Part shown: one piece after another, positions 1 to 8,612 of the stretch
Layout: each line of letters opens with the position of its first letter
Numbering within the stretch: the first letter of the stretch is position 1
Source of the DNA: Pseudomonas indica NBRC 103045
GTDB taxonomy: Bacteria; Pseudomonadota; Gammaproteobacteria; Pseudomonadales; Pseudomonadaceae
Assembly: GCF_002091635.1 (NCBI RefSeq)
Contig: NZ_BDAC01000004.1
Coordinates: 62,001 to 126,000, forward strand
Length of the DNA: 64,000 nt
Direction of reading: 5' to 3'
Translations under genes and position numbers: made by a program
Notes under the pieces: model-generated
What the model was told of the DNA's origin: nothing
What the model saw: only the letters and a program-made list of their open reading frames with translations
Databases searched by the model: none

Positions 1-69
1 TTGATCAAACTGCGTGACTATTATTGCTGCCAATAGCTCTTGTCGAACCACCGAATGAAGGATTACCCC

Positions 70-450
70 ATGTCGCTGATCAATGAATACCGCGCAACAG
101 AAGAAGCCATCAAGGAACTCCAAGAGCGCCTGAAAAGCCTGTCGCAAGACGACAAACTGAAAAAGGAACTGGAGTTCGAAAGCAAACTCCGCGACCTGAT
201 GGGCGAGTATCAGAAATCCCTGCGCGATATCATCGCCCTGCTCGACCCGGATGCCAAACTGAGCAAAGCGCCGCGCACCGGCAAAGCAGCGCCCACCGGC
301 GGCAAGCGCGCCCGCAAGGTCAAGCAATACAAGAACCCGCACACCGGTGAAGTCATCGAAACCAAAGGCGGCAACCACAAGACCCTGAAAGAGTGGAAAG
401 CCAAGTGGGGCGCCGATGAAGTGGAAAGCTGGGCCACCCTGCTCGGCTGA
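70..450 (+). CDS. mvaT: MvaT, H-NS-family xenogeneic silencer
   Basis: A 126-residue nucleoid protein that binds AT-rich DNA and represses horizontally acquired and virulence genes in Pseudomonas. Residues 1-60 are a charged coiled coil (oligomerisation). A basic linker with Arg80 follows, then a C-terminal DNA-binding domain carrying the Lys-Gly-Gly-Asn motif (residues 99-102) that forms the AT-pincer in the family. The ATG at 70 is chosen over an in-frame upstream ATG at 40. It has an AAGGA ribosome site just upstream and gives the family N-terminus MSLINEYRAT and near-usual length. Sequence matches MvaT almost throughout. The gene is convergent with sbcB and closed by a strong hairpin. Confidence 0.97.
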   Translation: MSLINEYRATEEAIKELQERLKSLSQDDKLKKELEFESKLRDLMGEYQKSLRDIIALLDPDAKLSKAPRTGKAAPTGGKRARKVKQYKNPHTGEVIETKGGNHKTLKEWKAKWGADEVESWATLLG

Positions 451-472
451 TATCGGCGATCTCTCCGCCTCG

Positions 473-500
473 AAAAACGCCAGCTTCGCTGGCGTTTTTT
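473..500. terminator. Terminator between mvaT and sbcB
   Basis: Inverted repeat AACGCCAGC/GCTGGCGTT flanked by an A-run on the left and a run of six T on the right, 23 bases after the mvaT stop. The A/T flanks would let it work in both directions, although the sbcB stop lies 60 bases further on. Confidence 0.9.
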
Positions 501-559
501 ATGGGCGCGTCATGACGCCCGCTCCTCGACTCGGGAATTGCCTGAATCGAGCCCACAAT

Positions 560-2026
560 TTATCCGACCGACATACCTAGCGGGTCGTCCAAACCGACGG
601 CGACATAACGCTCGCGTAGTTTTCGGACATATTCACGCCACTCCGCCAGCACCTGCTGCTGCGCCGGAGCGCAGTTACCCCAGTACTGCAGCAATGCCGT
701 CTCGAAATTCTCCAGGGTATTGGGTGCTCCGAATTCGGGGTGGTTCAGACGCTGCCAGCAGAAATTCCGCCAGCGCACTTGCTCATCCGCCGACAAAGTT
801 TCAGGAAAGTTGCGTGCACGGTAACGGAACAGCAACTCGGGCAAGCGGCTATCGTCGAATGGCCATCCTTCCCTGGCCAGTCTTTGCGGATCGGCACAAC
901 GCACTTGTTCGCAGAGTCGCCGATCGCGGTCGGCAAGAAACCCCGAATATAACTGCTGTTCCGGGTCCTCGCAGGGAGCGAAATCTTCCGTGCCATACAG
1001 CGATAACAACTTGTCGCGCCAGACCGCCTGCTTTTCCTTCAGCATTTCGGCACGGGACGAACATAACTCCATGTCCAGTTGCAATCGTTCCTTGTCTTGC
1101 TCGCGCAATACATTCAACGGGGCAACGACCGGGCAGCGATTCACATGCAATAACTTCAGCGGTATCGGAAGTTCGCCATCGGCCAACTCTTCGCGACGGG
1201 TGTAGAGCCGCTGGCGCAGGCTCTCCGCATCCAGCTCCAGCAACGGCTGCGGATCGGCCTGGAGGTCGCAGACGATCAAGGCATTGCGATTGCGCGGATG
1301 CCAGGCCAGTGGCAGCACCACCGCCAGGCAATGGCGACTCATGGAAAAACGTCCGGATATATGCACCAGCGGTTGCAGCAGGCGAACCTGCTCGAGCACC
1401 TGATGTTTGCTTCGCAGCCGGTACAGGTAGTCATACAGCTTCGGTTGCCGCTCTCGCAGCAGCCGCGCCAGGGCGATGGTCGCGCGGACATCGGAAAGCG
1501 CATCGTGGGCCTGCCCATGCTCGATGCCGTTGGCAGCGGTCAGGCGCTCCAGCTTGAGCGTCACCCGCCCGTCTTCTTCAGGCCAGGCGATACCTTCCGG
1601 ACGCAGGGCATAGGCTGTCCGCACCAGATCGATGAGGTCCCAGCGGCTGTTGCCGCCTTGCCATTCACGCCCGTAGGGGTCGAAAAAATTGCGATAGAGA
1701 CTGTAGCGGGTGACTTCGTCGTCGAAGCGCAGGGTGTTATAGCCGGCACCGCAGGTCCCGGGGCTGGCCAGCTCGGCATGTATGCGGGCCATGAACTCGG
1801 CCTCGCAGAGCCCCTTGTCCGCCAGCCGGGCGGGGGTGATCCCAGTCACCAGGCAAGCCGCCGGATGCGGCAGGATGTCGTCACTCAGACGGCAGTAAAG
1901 GTTGAGCGGTTCGCCGATTTCATTGAGCGCTTCGTCGGTACGAATACCCGCACCCTGCAACGGACGATCGCAACGCGGGTCGATGCCAGTGGTTTCGTAG
2001 TCGTACCAGAAGATGCTGGAAGTCAC
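560..2026 (-). CDS. sbcB: Exodeoxyribonuclease I
   Basis: A 3'-to-5' single-strand DNA exonuclease acting in recombination and repair. The DnaQ-like fold starts at once: FWYDYETTG places the catalytic Asp9 and Glu11. The downstream HDALSDVRAT block supplies the His-Asp of the DEDDh set, followed by the ExoI SH3-like and C-terminal helical domains. The GTG at 2026 is chosen (488 aa) because an AAGGA box sits 7 bases upstream and the protein then begins MTSSIFWYDYETTG as in other pseudomonads. An ATG at 2065 in frame would add 13 unsupported residues. It is divergent from the membrane-protein cluster and convergent with mvaT. Confidence 0.95.
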   Translation of the reverse strand: MTSSIFWYDYETTGIDPRCDRPLQGAGIRTDEALNEIGEPLNLYCRLSDDILPHPAACLVTGITPARLADKGLCEAEFMARIHAELASPGTCGAGYNTLRFDDEVTRYSLYRNFFDPYGREWQGGNSRWDLIDLVRTAYALRPEGIAWPEEDGRVTLKLERLTAANGIEHGQAHDALSDVRATIALARLLRERQPKLYDYLYRLRSKHQVLEQVRLLQPLVHISGRFSMSRHCLAVVLPLAWHPRNRNALIVCDLQADPQPLLELDAESLRQRLYTRREELADGELPIPLKLLHVNRCPVVAPLNVLREQDKERLQLDMELCSSRAEMLKEKQAVWRDKLLSLYGTEDFAPCEDPEQQLYSGFLADRDRRLCEQVRCADPQRLAREGWPFDDSRLPELLFRYRARNFPETLSADEQVRWRNFCWQRLNHPEFGAPNTLENFETALLQYWGNCAPAQQQVLAEWREYVRKLRERYVAVGLDDPLGMSVG

Positions 2027-2140
2027 TGTCGCGTCCTTAGGCTGATGAACCGCGCAGTCTAACACCGGCTATTCTTGCGAAACCTGCGACGCATAGAGGT
2101 GAAAAACATGATGTTGCGCACAGGTCCGGAAGGCTTGGCC

Positions 2141-2170
2141 TTGCCGGCCACCTGCCAGTATGGCTAGCAT
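2141..2170 (+). promoter_or_regulatory. Candidate sigma-70 promoter of the 2212 gene
   Basis: TTGCCG at 2141-2146 and TAGCAT at 2165-2170, separated by 18 bases, lie about 40 bases upstream of the ATG at 2212. The -10 sits in the string GGCTAGCAT, which recurs in the promoter candidate at 3008-3037. Assigned by eye only. Confidence 0.4.
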
Positions 2171-2211
2171 GACCGCGCCTGGACGTTAATATTCAACACG
2201 GATGACCCATC

Positions 2212-2973
2212 ATGAGCGACACTCTCGCACAAAACCCCTACGCATCTCCCTCCAGCAACCTGCAGGAAATCCCGGCCAACGGGCAGGTCCCCACCGTCGA
2301 AGAAGCCCTGCGCCGCGGCTACGACTTCAGCATCGGCGATCTGCTGAGTGAAGCCTGGCAACGCACCAAAGGCACCAAGGGCATCATTCTCGGCGGTTTC
2401 ATCATTTTCTACGTCGTGATGTTCGTGGCGATGACCGTCGTCGGCTTCGTCTTCGGCCTCGTGGGCATGATGAATCCAGACAGCCTGGGCGCCATGATCG
2501 TCGGGCAACTGGTAGTGACCATCATCGCCACTGCCGCAACCTATCCGTTCCTGGCGGGTATCAACATGGTCGGCATCCGCCGTGCCGCCGACCAGCCGGT
2601 GACGTTCAACGAGATCTTCAGCCACTTCGGCCGTACCGTCCCGCTGATCGTCGCAGGTCTCCTCATGTTGCTGCTCATCTATGTCGGCATGTTCCTGCTG
2701 ATCATTCCGGGCATCTACCTGAGCGTTGCCTACATGCTCGCCCTGCCGCTGGTGGTGGAGCGCGGCCTGTCACCCTGGCAGGCGCTGGAAGCCTCCCGCA
2801 AGGCGATCAGCCAGCATTGGTTCAAATGTTTCGGCCTGTTCCTGCTTCTCGGCCTGATCCTCAGCCTGAGCGCCATCCCACTGGGTATCGGCCTGATCTG
2901 GACCATTCCGCTTTTCGTAGTGAGCATCGGGGTCCTGTATCGCACCATCTTCGGTGTGCTGCCGGTCAAATAA
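2212..2973 (+). CDS. YciC/BPSS1780-like multi-pass membrane protein
   Basis: 253 residues. The N-terminal 50 or so residues are soluble and polar. They are followed by about six hydrophobic segments (roughly 55-85, 95-120, 140-168, 170-190, 205-228, 228-248). The layout and the GDPD-membrane-domain look match the YciC (UPF0259)/BPSS1780 type of inner-membrane protein of unknown function. The string NPYASPSSNL near the N-terminus is typical of DUF975/YciC-type proteins. It precedes the RDD-SpoIIM-MoxR cluster on the same strand, but a GC hairpin and a second promoter candidate intervene, so it may be its own transcription unit. Confidence 0.75.
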   Translation: MSDTLAQNPYASPSSNLQEIPANGQVPTVEEALRRGYDFSIGDLLSEAWQRTKGTKGIILGGFIIFYVVMFVAMTVVGFVFGLVGMMNPDSLGAMIVGQLVVTIIATAATYPFLAGINMVGIRRAADQPVTFNEIFSHFGRTVPLIVAGLLMLLLIYVGMFLLIIPGIYLSVAYMLALPLVVERGLSPWQALEASRKAISQHWFKCFGLFLLLGLILSLSAIPLGIGLIWTIPLFVVSIGVLYRTIFGVLPVK

Positions 2974-2985
2974 CGAACCCGCCCT

Positions 2986-3008
2986 ACCGGGCCGCCAGGC
3001 GGCCCGGT
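2986..3008. terminator. GC-rich hairpin between 2212 gene and RDD gene
   Basis: A near-perfect 11-bp inverted repeat, ACCGGGCCGCC and GGCGGCCCGGT with a one-base centre. It starts 13 bases after the stop codon. No T-run follows, so it would be a weak terminator or an attenuating/processing hairpin. Its right edge touches the candidate -35 of the next promoter. Confidence 0.45.
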
Positions 3009-3037
3009 TGATTTCCCGGCCCGCTGCTGGCTAGCAT
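3008..3037 (+). promoter_or_regulatory. Candidate promoter of the RDD-MoxR operon
   Basis: TTGATT at 3008-3013 and TAGCAT at 3032-3037 with an 18-base spacer, 27 bases upstream of the ATG at 3064. It shares the GGCTAGCAT -10 context and the 18-base spacing with the candidate at 2141-2170. Assigned by eye. Confidence 0.4.
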
Positions 3038-3063
3038 CGGGCTTTCCCAGACGCAGTCAGCCG

Positions 3064-3792
3064 ATGCCCCTTACCCCCTCCGTCGCCAGCTCAACACCAG
3101 CGCGAGACGAACCCCTGGATACCCGTTTCCATGTGGAAACCCCGGAAGGCATCGATCTGGTCCTGCGTCCCGCCAGCCTGGTTCCACGCGCCCTCGCCTT
3201 CACCATCGACCTGGGCATCCGCGGCGTCATCCTGCTGGTCATGTTCGTGGTGCTCGGCCTGTTCGGCCAACTCGGCATGGGCCTCGGGACCATCCTGCTA
3301 TTTCTGGTCACCTGGTGGTACATGGTGCTGTTCGAAGTGCTCAACCAGGGACGCTCACCGGGCAAACAGTTGCTCGGCCTGCGCGTGGTGCACGACGACG
3401 GAACTCCGATCGGTTGGGCGGCTTCGCTGACACGCAATCTGCTGCGCTTCGTGGACATTCTGCCGTTCGGTTACACCCTGGGCATCCTCAGTTGCCTGAA
3501 TCACCCTGCCTTCAAACGTCTCGGCGACATGGCTGCCGGCACCCTGGTGGTCTACCGGGAAGAAATGCCGGCCCGCCCGCAATTGCCGGAAGCTTCGCCG
3601 CTGCGTGCGCCCTTCCCGCTCAGCCTGGCCGAGCAACGTGCGATGCTCGGTTTTGCCGAGCGCCAGGCCGGTCTCTCCGCGGCTCGCCGCACGGAGCTGG
3701 CCAGCCTCCTGGCCGAGCCGTTGGATGTGCCCGCCGAGCAGGCAGAAGCGCAGATCAACGGTATCGCCCGCGGTCTGCTGGGGCCGGTATGA
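3064..3792 (+). CDS. RDD-family membrane protein
   Basis: 242 residues. An N-terminal soluble strip (1-38) leads into an RDD domain with three or more membrane segments (about 43-62, 68-95, 132-150). Features are the Arg-Ala-Leu-Ala-Phe-Thr-Ile-Asp motif at the first segment and a GRSPGKQLLGLRVV block typical of the family. The last 60 residues are cytoplasmic and helical. Function of RDD proteins is mostly unknown; some have been proposed as cation transporters. It is the first gene of the overlapping operon: its TGA overlaps the ATG of the SpoIIM-like gene by four bases, which implies translational coupling. Confidence 0.85.
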   Translation: MPLTPSVASSTPARDEPLDTRFHVETPEGIDLVLRPASLVPRALAFTIDLGIRGVILLVMFVVLGLFGQLGMGLGTILLFLVTWWYMVLFEVLNQGRSPGKQLLGLRVVHDDGTPIGWAASLTRNLLRFVDILPFGYTLGILSCLNHPAFKRLGDMAAGTLVVYREEMPARPQLPEASPLRAPFPLSLAEQRAMLGFAERQAGLSAARRTELASLLAEPLDVPAEQAEAQINGIARGLLGPV

Positions 3793-4766
3793 AACAGAGC
3801 CTGTTCGAAAAAAGGTACGAAGCCGACTGGCAGCGCTTTGCCAGTCTGTTGGAAGCGCTCGAACGCGGCAAGGCCGACGGCCAGACGAGTCTTGGCTTTT
3901 CCGCCGAGTACCGACGTATCTGCCAGCACCTCGCCCTGGCCCAGGCAAGGGGCTACAGCAGCCACCTCATCGATCACTTGCAGCAGATGGCCATGCGTGG
4001 TCACCAGCAGTTCTACCGGCACCGCAGCCATCTCGGTGCCAGCATCCTAAGCTTCCTGCTCGGTGGATTTCCACGCCTCGTCAGGGCCGAATGGCGCAGC
4101 GTGACCGTCGCCAGCCTGTTGTTCTTCGGCAGCCTGATCGCCATGGGCGTGCTGGTCTATCTGTTCCCAGACCTGATCTACAGCCTGGTGGACCCGGCCC
4201 AGGTCAGCGAAATGGAATCCATGTACGACCCCGATGCCCGCCGGCTCGGCCGCTTCGGCGAACGGGACTCCGGCGACGACTGGATGATGTTCGGCTTCTA
4301 CATCATGAACAACATCGGCATCGCCTTTCAGACGTTCGCCAGCGGCCTTCTGTTCTGCCTCGGCAGCGTCTTCTTCCTGCTGTTCAACGGACTGACCATC
4401 GGTGCGGTAGCCGGACGGCTGAGCGAAATCGGCTATGGCGAGACATTCTGGTCGTTCGTCATCGGTCATGGCGCCTTCGAGCTGACCGCCATCGCCCTGG
4501 CCGGGGCCGCCGGCCTCAAGCTCGGCTGGGCGCTGCTGGCTCCGGGGCGCCTGCCACGCGGGGAAGCCTTGCGCCTTGCCGCCGGCAAGAGCATCCAACT
4601 GGTCGCCGGCGTGATCCTGCTGCTGCTCATCGCCGCCTTCATCGAAGCCTATTGGTCATCGATGACCTACACCACACCCTTGATCAAGTACCTGGTCGGT
4701 ACCGGGCTGTGGCTGCTGGTCCTCGGTTATTTCCTCTTTGCCGGACGCCAGCATGCGCCTGACTGA
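3789..4766 (+). CDS. Stage II sporulation protein M-like membrane protein
   Basis: 325 residues, starting at the ATG that overlaps the RDD stop. About 95 residues of cytoplasmic helix precede a set of five or so membrane segments (around 107-130, 180-215, 225-250, 262-285, 295-320) with the SpoIIM/DUF95 pattern NNIGIAFQTFASG and FWSFVIGHGAFELTAIALAGA. In sporulating bacteria SpoIIM helps peptidoglycan degradation during engulfment. In non-sporulating Proteobacteria the homologue sits, as here, beside RDD, DUF4129, MoxR and DUF58, with unknown role. It overlaps the next gene by 14 bases. Confidence 0.85.
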   Translation: MKQSLFEKRYEADWQRFASLLEALERGKADGQTSLGFSAEYRRICQHLALAQARGYSSHLIDHLQQMAMRGHQQFYRHRSHLGASILSFLLGGFPRLVRAEWRSVTVASLLFFGSLIAMGVLVYLFPDLIYSLVDPAQVSEMESMYDPDARRLGRFGERDSGDDWMMFGFYIMNNIGIAFQTFASGLLFCLGSVFFLLFNGLTIGAVAGRLSEIGYGETFWSFVIGHGAFELTAIALAGAAGLKLGWALLAPGRLPRGEALRLAAGKSIQLVAGVILLLLIAAFIEAYWSSMTYTTPLIKYLVGTGLWLLVLGYFLFAGRQHAPD

Positions 4767-6333
4767 TGCCAGCGTCGCCATTCGCCCCCGTAGTGCCTGG
4801 GAAGCGCTGGACCTCGGCGTTCTGCTGGCGCGCCGGCATGCCGGCCTGCTCATGGTCAGCTGGGCACTGTTCACCCTGCCGATATTCCTCCTGCTCAGCC
4901 TCGCACTGTGGCGATATCCCGGTTGGGCGATCTTCCTCTTCTGGCTGTTCAAGCCCGCCTACGAACGGCTGCCGCTGCACATTCTTTCCCGCGCATTGTT
5001 CGGCGACACGCCTACGCTCAAGGAAGCGCTGAAGGCCCTGCCGCGCCTGTTGAAACCGCAACTGCTGGCCAGCGTCACCTGGCGCCGTTTCAGCCCGACC
5101 CGCAGCTTCGACCTGCCGGTGCTCCAACTCGAAGGACTGTCCGGCCAGGCACGCAGTCAGCGCCTGGTGGTGCTCGGCCAGCGCGACGCCGGCGCCGCGA
5201 GCTGGCTGACCGTCGTCGGCATGCACCTGGAAGGTGCCCTCTGTTTCGGCCTCATCGCCCTGCTCTACATGCTGCTACCCCAGCAGTTGGTCGTGGACAT
5301 GGACTGGCAGAAACTGGTCGAGGCCGCCTCCGGCGACTGGCTCTGGCTGGACCACCTGTCCAACCTGATCTACGCCCTGGTGCTGATCGCCTGGGAACCG
5401 GTCTATGTCGCCTGCGGCTTCACCCTCTACCTGAACCGCCGCACCGCGCTGGAAGCCTGGGACATCGAACTGGCCTTCCGCCGCTTGCGCCAGCGCTTGA
5501 CGGGCATCGCCTACGCTGTGCTGCTGGCCTTCGGCGTTCTGCTCGTCCAGCCCTCCGAGCGCGCCTGGGCGGCGCCCGACCAGGCACCGGCAACCGAGGA
5601 GAAGGACCCGCAGGGGCCGGAAGCGGATCGCCTGCTTCGCCAGCCGTTGACCAGCAAGGCCGCCCAGGAAAGCATCCATGCCCTGCTCGACCAGCCGCCC
5701 TTCGAAAACCGCGAAACCGTTACCCGCTGGCGTTTCGGCGAAGAAAAGAAACCCGAGAAGCTGACCAAGCAGGACGTCGAGGGCTTCGCGAAGCTGCTCA
5801 AAGGGCTCCTCAACCTGGCCGAATTCTGGAAGAGCCTCGACACCGTGGCGCTGGTTCTCGAGGTCCTGCTCTGGACAGCCATCCTCAGCCTGCTCGCCTG
5901 GATCGTCTGGCGTTATCGTGATTGGCTGGCAGCCTTTGCCGGGCGAGTCGGCCTGCCCGTACGCCTCGAACGGCAGATACCGAACCAGTTGTTCGGCCTG
6001 GAAATCGCCCCTGAGAGCCTGCCAGACGACGTCGCCAGTGAAGCCGAACGGCTCTGGGCCGAACAGCCGCGAGCGGCTCTGGGTCTGTTGTACCGCGCGC
6101 TGCTCAGCCAACTGCTGCACACCCATCGCCTGCCACTCAAGGCTTCCCATACCGAAAGCGAAGTGCTCAGGCTCGTGGGTCAGTTGGAACAGTCCGAGCT
6201 GGAGTCATACAGCCAACTCCTGACCGCGCAGTGGTTGAATCTCGCCTACGGCCATCGATTGCCCGAGCAGACCCTGCGCGACAGGCTTTGCGACGGCTGG
6301 CGCCAGTTGTTCGGCCAGGAGGTCAAGGCATGA
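4753..6333 (+). CDS. DUF4129-type membrane protein
   Basis: 526 residues; start at the ATG at 4753, inside the end of the SpoIIM-like gene. Residues 1-260 hold several membrane segments (about 32-75, 158-180, 205-230, 253-270). A periplasm-like stretch of about 100 charged residues follows the segment ending ERAWAAPDQ. Another membrane segment lies near 360-385. The C-terminal 140 residues carry the DUF4129 pattern, RAALGLLYRALLSQL and an invariant-looking LAYG. Unknown function. DUF4129 domains are often fused to transglutaminase-like proteins in MoxR/DUF58 clusters, but no Cys-His-Asp triad is visible here. It overlaps the next gene as ATGA. Confidence 0.8.
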   Translation: MRLTDASVAIRPRSAWEALDLGVLLARRHAGLLMVSWALFTLPIFLLLSLALWRYPGWAIFLFWLFKPAYERLPLHILSRALFGDTPTLKEALKALPRLLKPQLLASVTWRRFSPTRSFDLPVLQLEGLSGQARSQRLVVLGQRDAGAASWLTVVGMHLEGALCFGLIALLYMLLPQQLVVDMDWQKLVEAASGDWLWLDHLSNLIYALVLIAWEPVYVACGFTLYLNRRTALEAWDIELAFRRLRQRLTGIAYAVLLAFGVLLVQPSERAWAAPDQAPATEEKDPQGPEADRLLRQPLTSKAAQESIHALLDQPPFENRETVTRWRFGEEKKPEKLTKQDVEGFAKLLKGLLNLAEFWKSLDTVALVLEVLLWTAILSLLAWIVWRYRDWLAAFAGRVGLPVRLERQIPNQLFGLEIAPESLPDDVASEAERLWAEQPRAALGLLYRALLSQLLHTHRLPLKASHTESEVLRLVGQLEQSELESYSQLLTAQWLNLAYGHRLPEQTLRDRLCDGWRQLFGQEVKA

Positions 6334-7550
6334 GCCGGCGCGGGACGTTCATCCTGGGCACAATCCTATTGTTCCTGATGGGCTTGCTGGCCATCTATCT
6401 GCTTGGCAAGGCCGAGCCCTATGAGGAAACCATCAAGCACGGCCCGTCGCCCGAGGTGAAAGCCAATCCCTATCTCGCGGCCGAGCACTTTCTTCGCCGC
6501 CAGAACATCAGGGTGAACCGCGCCGACGGTCTGGAGGGGCTTGCAACCCTGCCCAGCCAGGGTCAGACCCTGCTGTTCCTCGGCGATCGCGAAAACATGA
6601 CGCCCCGCCAGGCCGAACGCTTGCTGCAGTGGACGGCCAAAGGCGGCCATCTGCTGTTTGTCGCCGAGCGGCTTTATGACGAGGATGACGGCAAGAGCGG
6701 CGACCTGCTTCTCGATCAACTGGGCATCCAGCAGTACCTCGCCGAGGACCTCGACGAAGAGGAAGAAGGCAATGAAACGCCGGAGTCTCCGGCCGTCGGA
6801 GATGAAACACCCGAGACTGCCGAAGCGCCCGACGAAGAACCCTATCCGGAGCTGACCAAGCTGTATCTGGAAAACGAGGAAGCACCCGCCTATCTCTCGT
6901 TCGATACCGACTACCACCTCTACGACTCGCAGAACCGCGCCCATGCCTGGGCCAACAGCGGCAATGCGACGCACATGCTGCAGCTCTACCACGGGGATGG
7001 CCTGATCACGGTCCTGACCGACAGCTGGATCTGGCAGACCCGCGACATCGACAAATACGACAACGCCTGGTTGCTCTGGTACCTGACCCAGGACAGCGAC
7101 GTCACGCTGATCTACAGTACCGACCGCACCGATCTGTTCAGCCTGCTGCTGCGCCATTTCCCGGAGGCGCTGACAGCACTGGCCCTGCTCATCGGCTTCG
7201 GCCTCTGGTCCGCCGGCCTGCGCCAGGGTCCACTGCTCGCGCCGGTCAGCCGTTCGCGTCGACAACTGGAGGAACACTTGCGCGGCAGCGCCGATTTCCT
7301 GCTCCGCCGCAACGGCCAACAAAGCCTGCTGCAAGGCTTGCAGCAGGACATCCTGCGCCGCGCACGACGTCGGCACCCGGGTTTCGAACGGCTCGCCGTG
7401 GCCGATCAGTGGCAGGTCCTGGGCCGCCTGACCCGCCTGCCGTCCAGCACCATCAGTCAAGCCATGCGACCGCTACCGGCCCAACGGTTGAGCGCCGCCG
7501 ATTTCACCCGCCAGGTCGCCCACCTGCAAAATCTCAGGAATGCCCTATGA
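6330..7550 (+). CDS. DUF4350 domain-containing membrane protein
   Basis: 406 residues. There is one membrane anchor at the N-terminus (about 8-27) and one near 280-300. Between them is a DUF4350-type domain with the pattern PEVKANPYLAAEHFL. It is followed by an unusually acidic, Pro/Glu-rich insert around residues 140-175, then a YHLYDSQNRAHAW block. The C-terminal 100 residues are cytoplasmic, basic and helical. The family is proposed to have a glutamine amidotransferase-like fold but is uncharacterised. It is coupled to both neighbours by ATGA overlaps, so it belongs to the MoxR operon. Start chosen from the overlap. Confidence 0.8.
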   Translation: MSRRGTFILGTILLFLMGLLAIYLLGKAEPYEETIKHGPSPEVKANPYLAAEHFLRRQNIRVNRADGLEGLATLPSQGQTLLFLGDRENMTPRQAERLLQWTAKGGHLLFVAERLYDEDDGKSGDLLLDQLGIQQYLAEDLDEEEEGNETPESPAVGDETPETAEAPDEEPYPELTKLYLENEEAPAYLSFDTDYHLYDSQNRAHAWANSGNATHMLQLYHGDGLITVLTDSWIWQTRDIDKYDNAWLLWYLTQDSDVTLIYSTDRTDLFSLLLRHFPEALTALALLIGFGLWSAGLRQGPLLAPVSRSRRQLEEHLRGSADFLLRRNGQQSLLQGLQQDILRRARRRHPGFERLAVADQWQVLGRLTRLPSSTISQAMRPLPAQRLSAADFTRQVAHLQNLRNAL

Positions 7551-8572
7551 GCGAACAAACGCCCGAACAAGCCAATAGCGCCCCTGCCAGCCCCGCCGCG
7601 CCCAATGCAGCCTCTCAGCGTCAGCGTGCCAGCCAGTTGGCCCAGGCCCTGCGCCAGGAGCTGCAGAAGGCGGTGATCGGCCAGCAGGCGGTGATCGACG
7701 ATGTGCTGACGGCGCTGATCGCCAGCGGACATGTGCTGGTCGAGGGCGTACCGGGGCTCGGCAAAACGTTGCTGGTACGCGCCCTGGCCCGCTGCTTCGG
7801 AGGCGAGTTCGCCCGCATCCAGTTCACTCCTGACCTGATGCCCAGCGATGTCACCGGCCATGCCGTCTACGACCTGCAGAGCGAACAGTTCAAGCTGCGC
7901 AAGGGGCCTGTGTTCACCAACCTGCTGCTGGCCGATGAGATCAACCGCGCGCCGGCCAAGACCCAGGCGGCCCTGCTCGAAGTCATGCAGGAACGCCAAG
8001 TGACCCTGGAGGGCCGTGCCCTGGCGGTTCCGCAACCATTCCTGGTACTGGCCACGCAGAACCCGATCGAGCAGGAAGGCACCTACCCGCTGCCCGAGGC
8101 CGAACTCGATCGCTTCATGCTCAAACTGCGCATGGACTACCCGGAAGCCAGCGAAGAACTCGCCTTGGTTCGTCAGGTCACCCGCTCGGCCAAGGCTGAC
8201 ATGTTGGAAGTGACGCCCCTACGTACTTTGTTGCAGGCCAAGGATGTCCTGGCCTTGCAGAAGATCGCCAGCGACCTGCCCCTCGACGAACAGGTGCTGG
8301 ACTACGCCGTGCGCTTGACCCGGGCGACCCGCAGCTGGCCGGGCCTGGCCATGGGCGCCGGGCCACGGGCCTCCATTGCCCTCGTTCGCGGCGGACGCGC
8401 CCGCGCCCTGCTGCGCGGTGGCGAGTTCGTGATCCCGGACGATATCAAGGGCTGCGCCCTGGCCGTGCTGCGCCATCGCGTACGGCTGGCACCGGAGCTG
8501 GATATCGAGGGGCTCTCGGTGGATCAGGTCCTGCAGCAGCTTCTCGATCAGGTACCGGCACCGCGTCTATGA
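7547..8572 (+). CDS. MoxR-family AAA+ ATPase
   Basis: 341 residues. AAA+ core with Walker A GVPGLGKT (67-74), Walker B LLLADEINR (126-134), sensor 1 ATQNP (169-173), and a C-terminal lid with LTRATR and the GAGPRASIAL sensor-2 block. MoxR ATPases act as chaperone-like remodelers and usually work with vWA or DUF58 partners; here a DUF58 protein is encoded 40 bases downstream. The first 25 residues are Ala/Pro/Ser-rich and look unstructured. Start is at the ATG overlapping the DUF4350 stop. Substrate unknown. Confidence 0.92.
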   Translation: MSEQTPEQANSAPASPAAPNAASQRQRASQLAQALRQELQKAVIGQQAVIDDVLTALIASGHVLVEGVPGLGKTLLVRALARCFGGEFARIQFTPDLMPSDVTGHAVYDLQSEQFKLRKGPVFTNLLLADEINRAPAKTQAALLEVMQERQVTLEGRALAVPQPFLVLATQNPIEQEGTYPLPEAELDRFMLKLRMDYPEASEELALVRQVTRSAKADMLEVTPLRTLLQAKDVLALQKIASDLPLDEQVLDYAVRLTRATRSWPGLAMGAGPRASIALVRGGRARALLRGGEFVIPDDIKGCALAVLRHRVRLAPELDIEGLSVDQVLQQLLDQVPAPRL

Positions 8573-8612
8573 GCGGTTCCTTGTCAGGCATTTCAGGGCG
8601 AATCGAACCGAC

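Noticed and set aside
1-24. TTGATCAA and TATTAT as an mvaT promoter
   Set aside because: The spacing between them is too short, and the window edge hides the true upstream sequence.
538-1557. Plus-strand frame opposite sbcB
   Set aside because: Sequence has no family resemblance; sbcB on the other strand is certain.
4908-5921. Long alternate frame inside the DUF4129 gene
   Set aside because: Arg/Pro/Ala-rich shadow of a real gene with matching operon overlaps.
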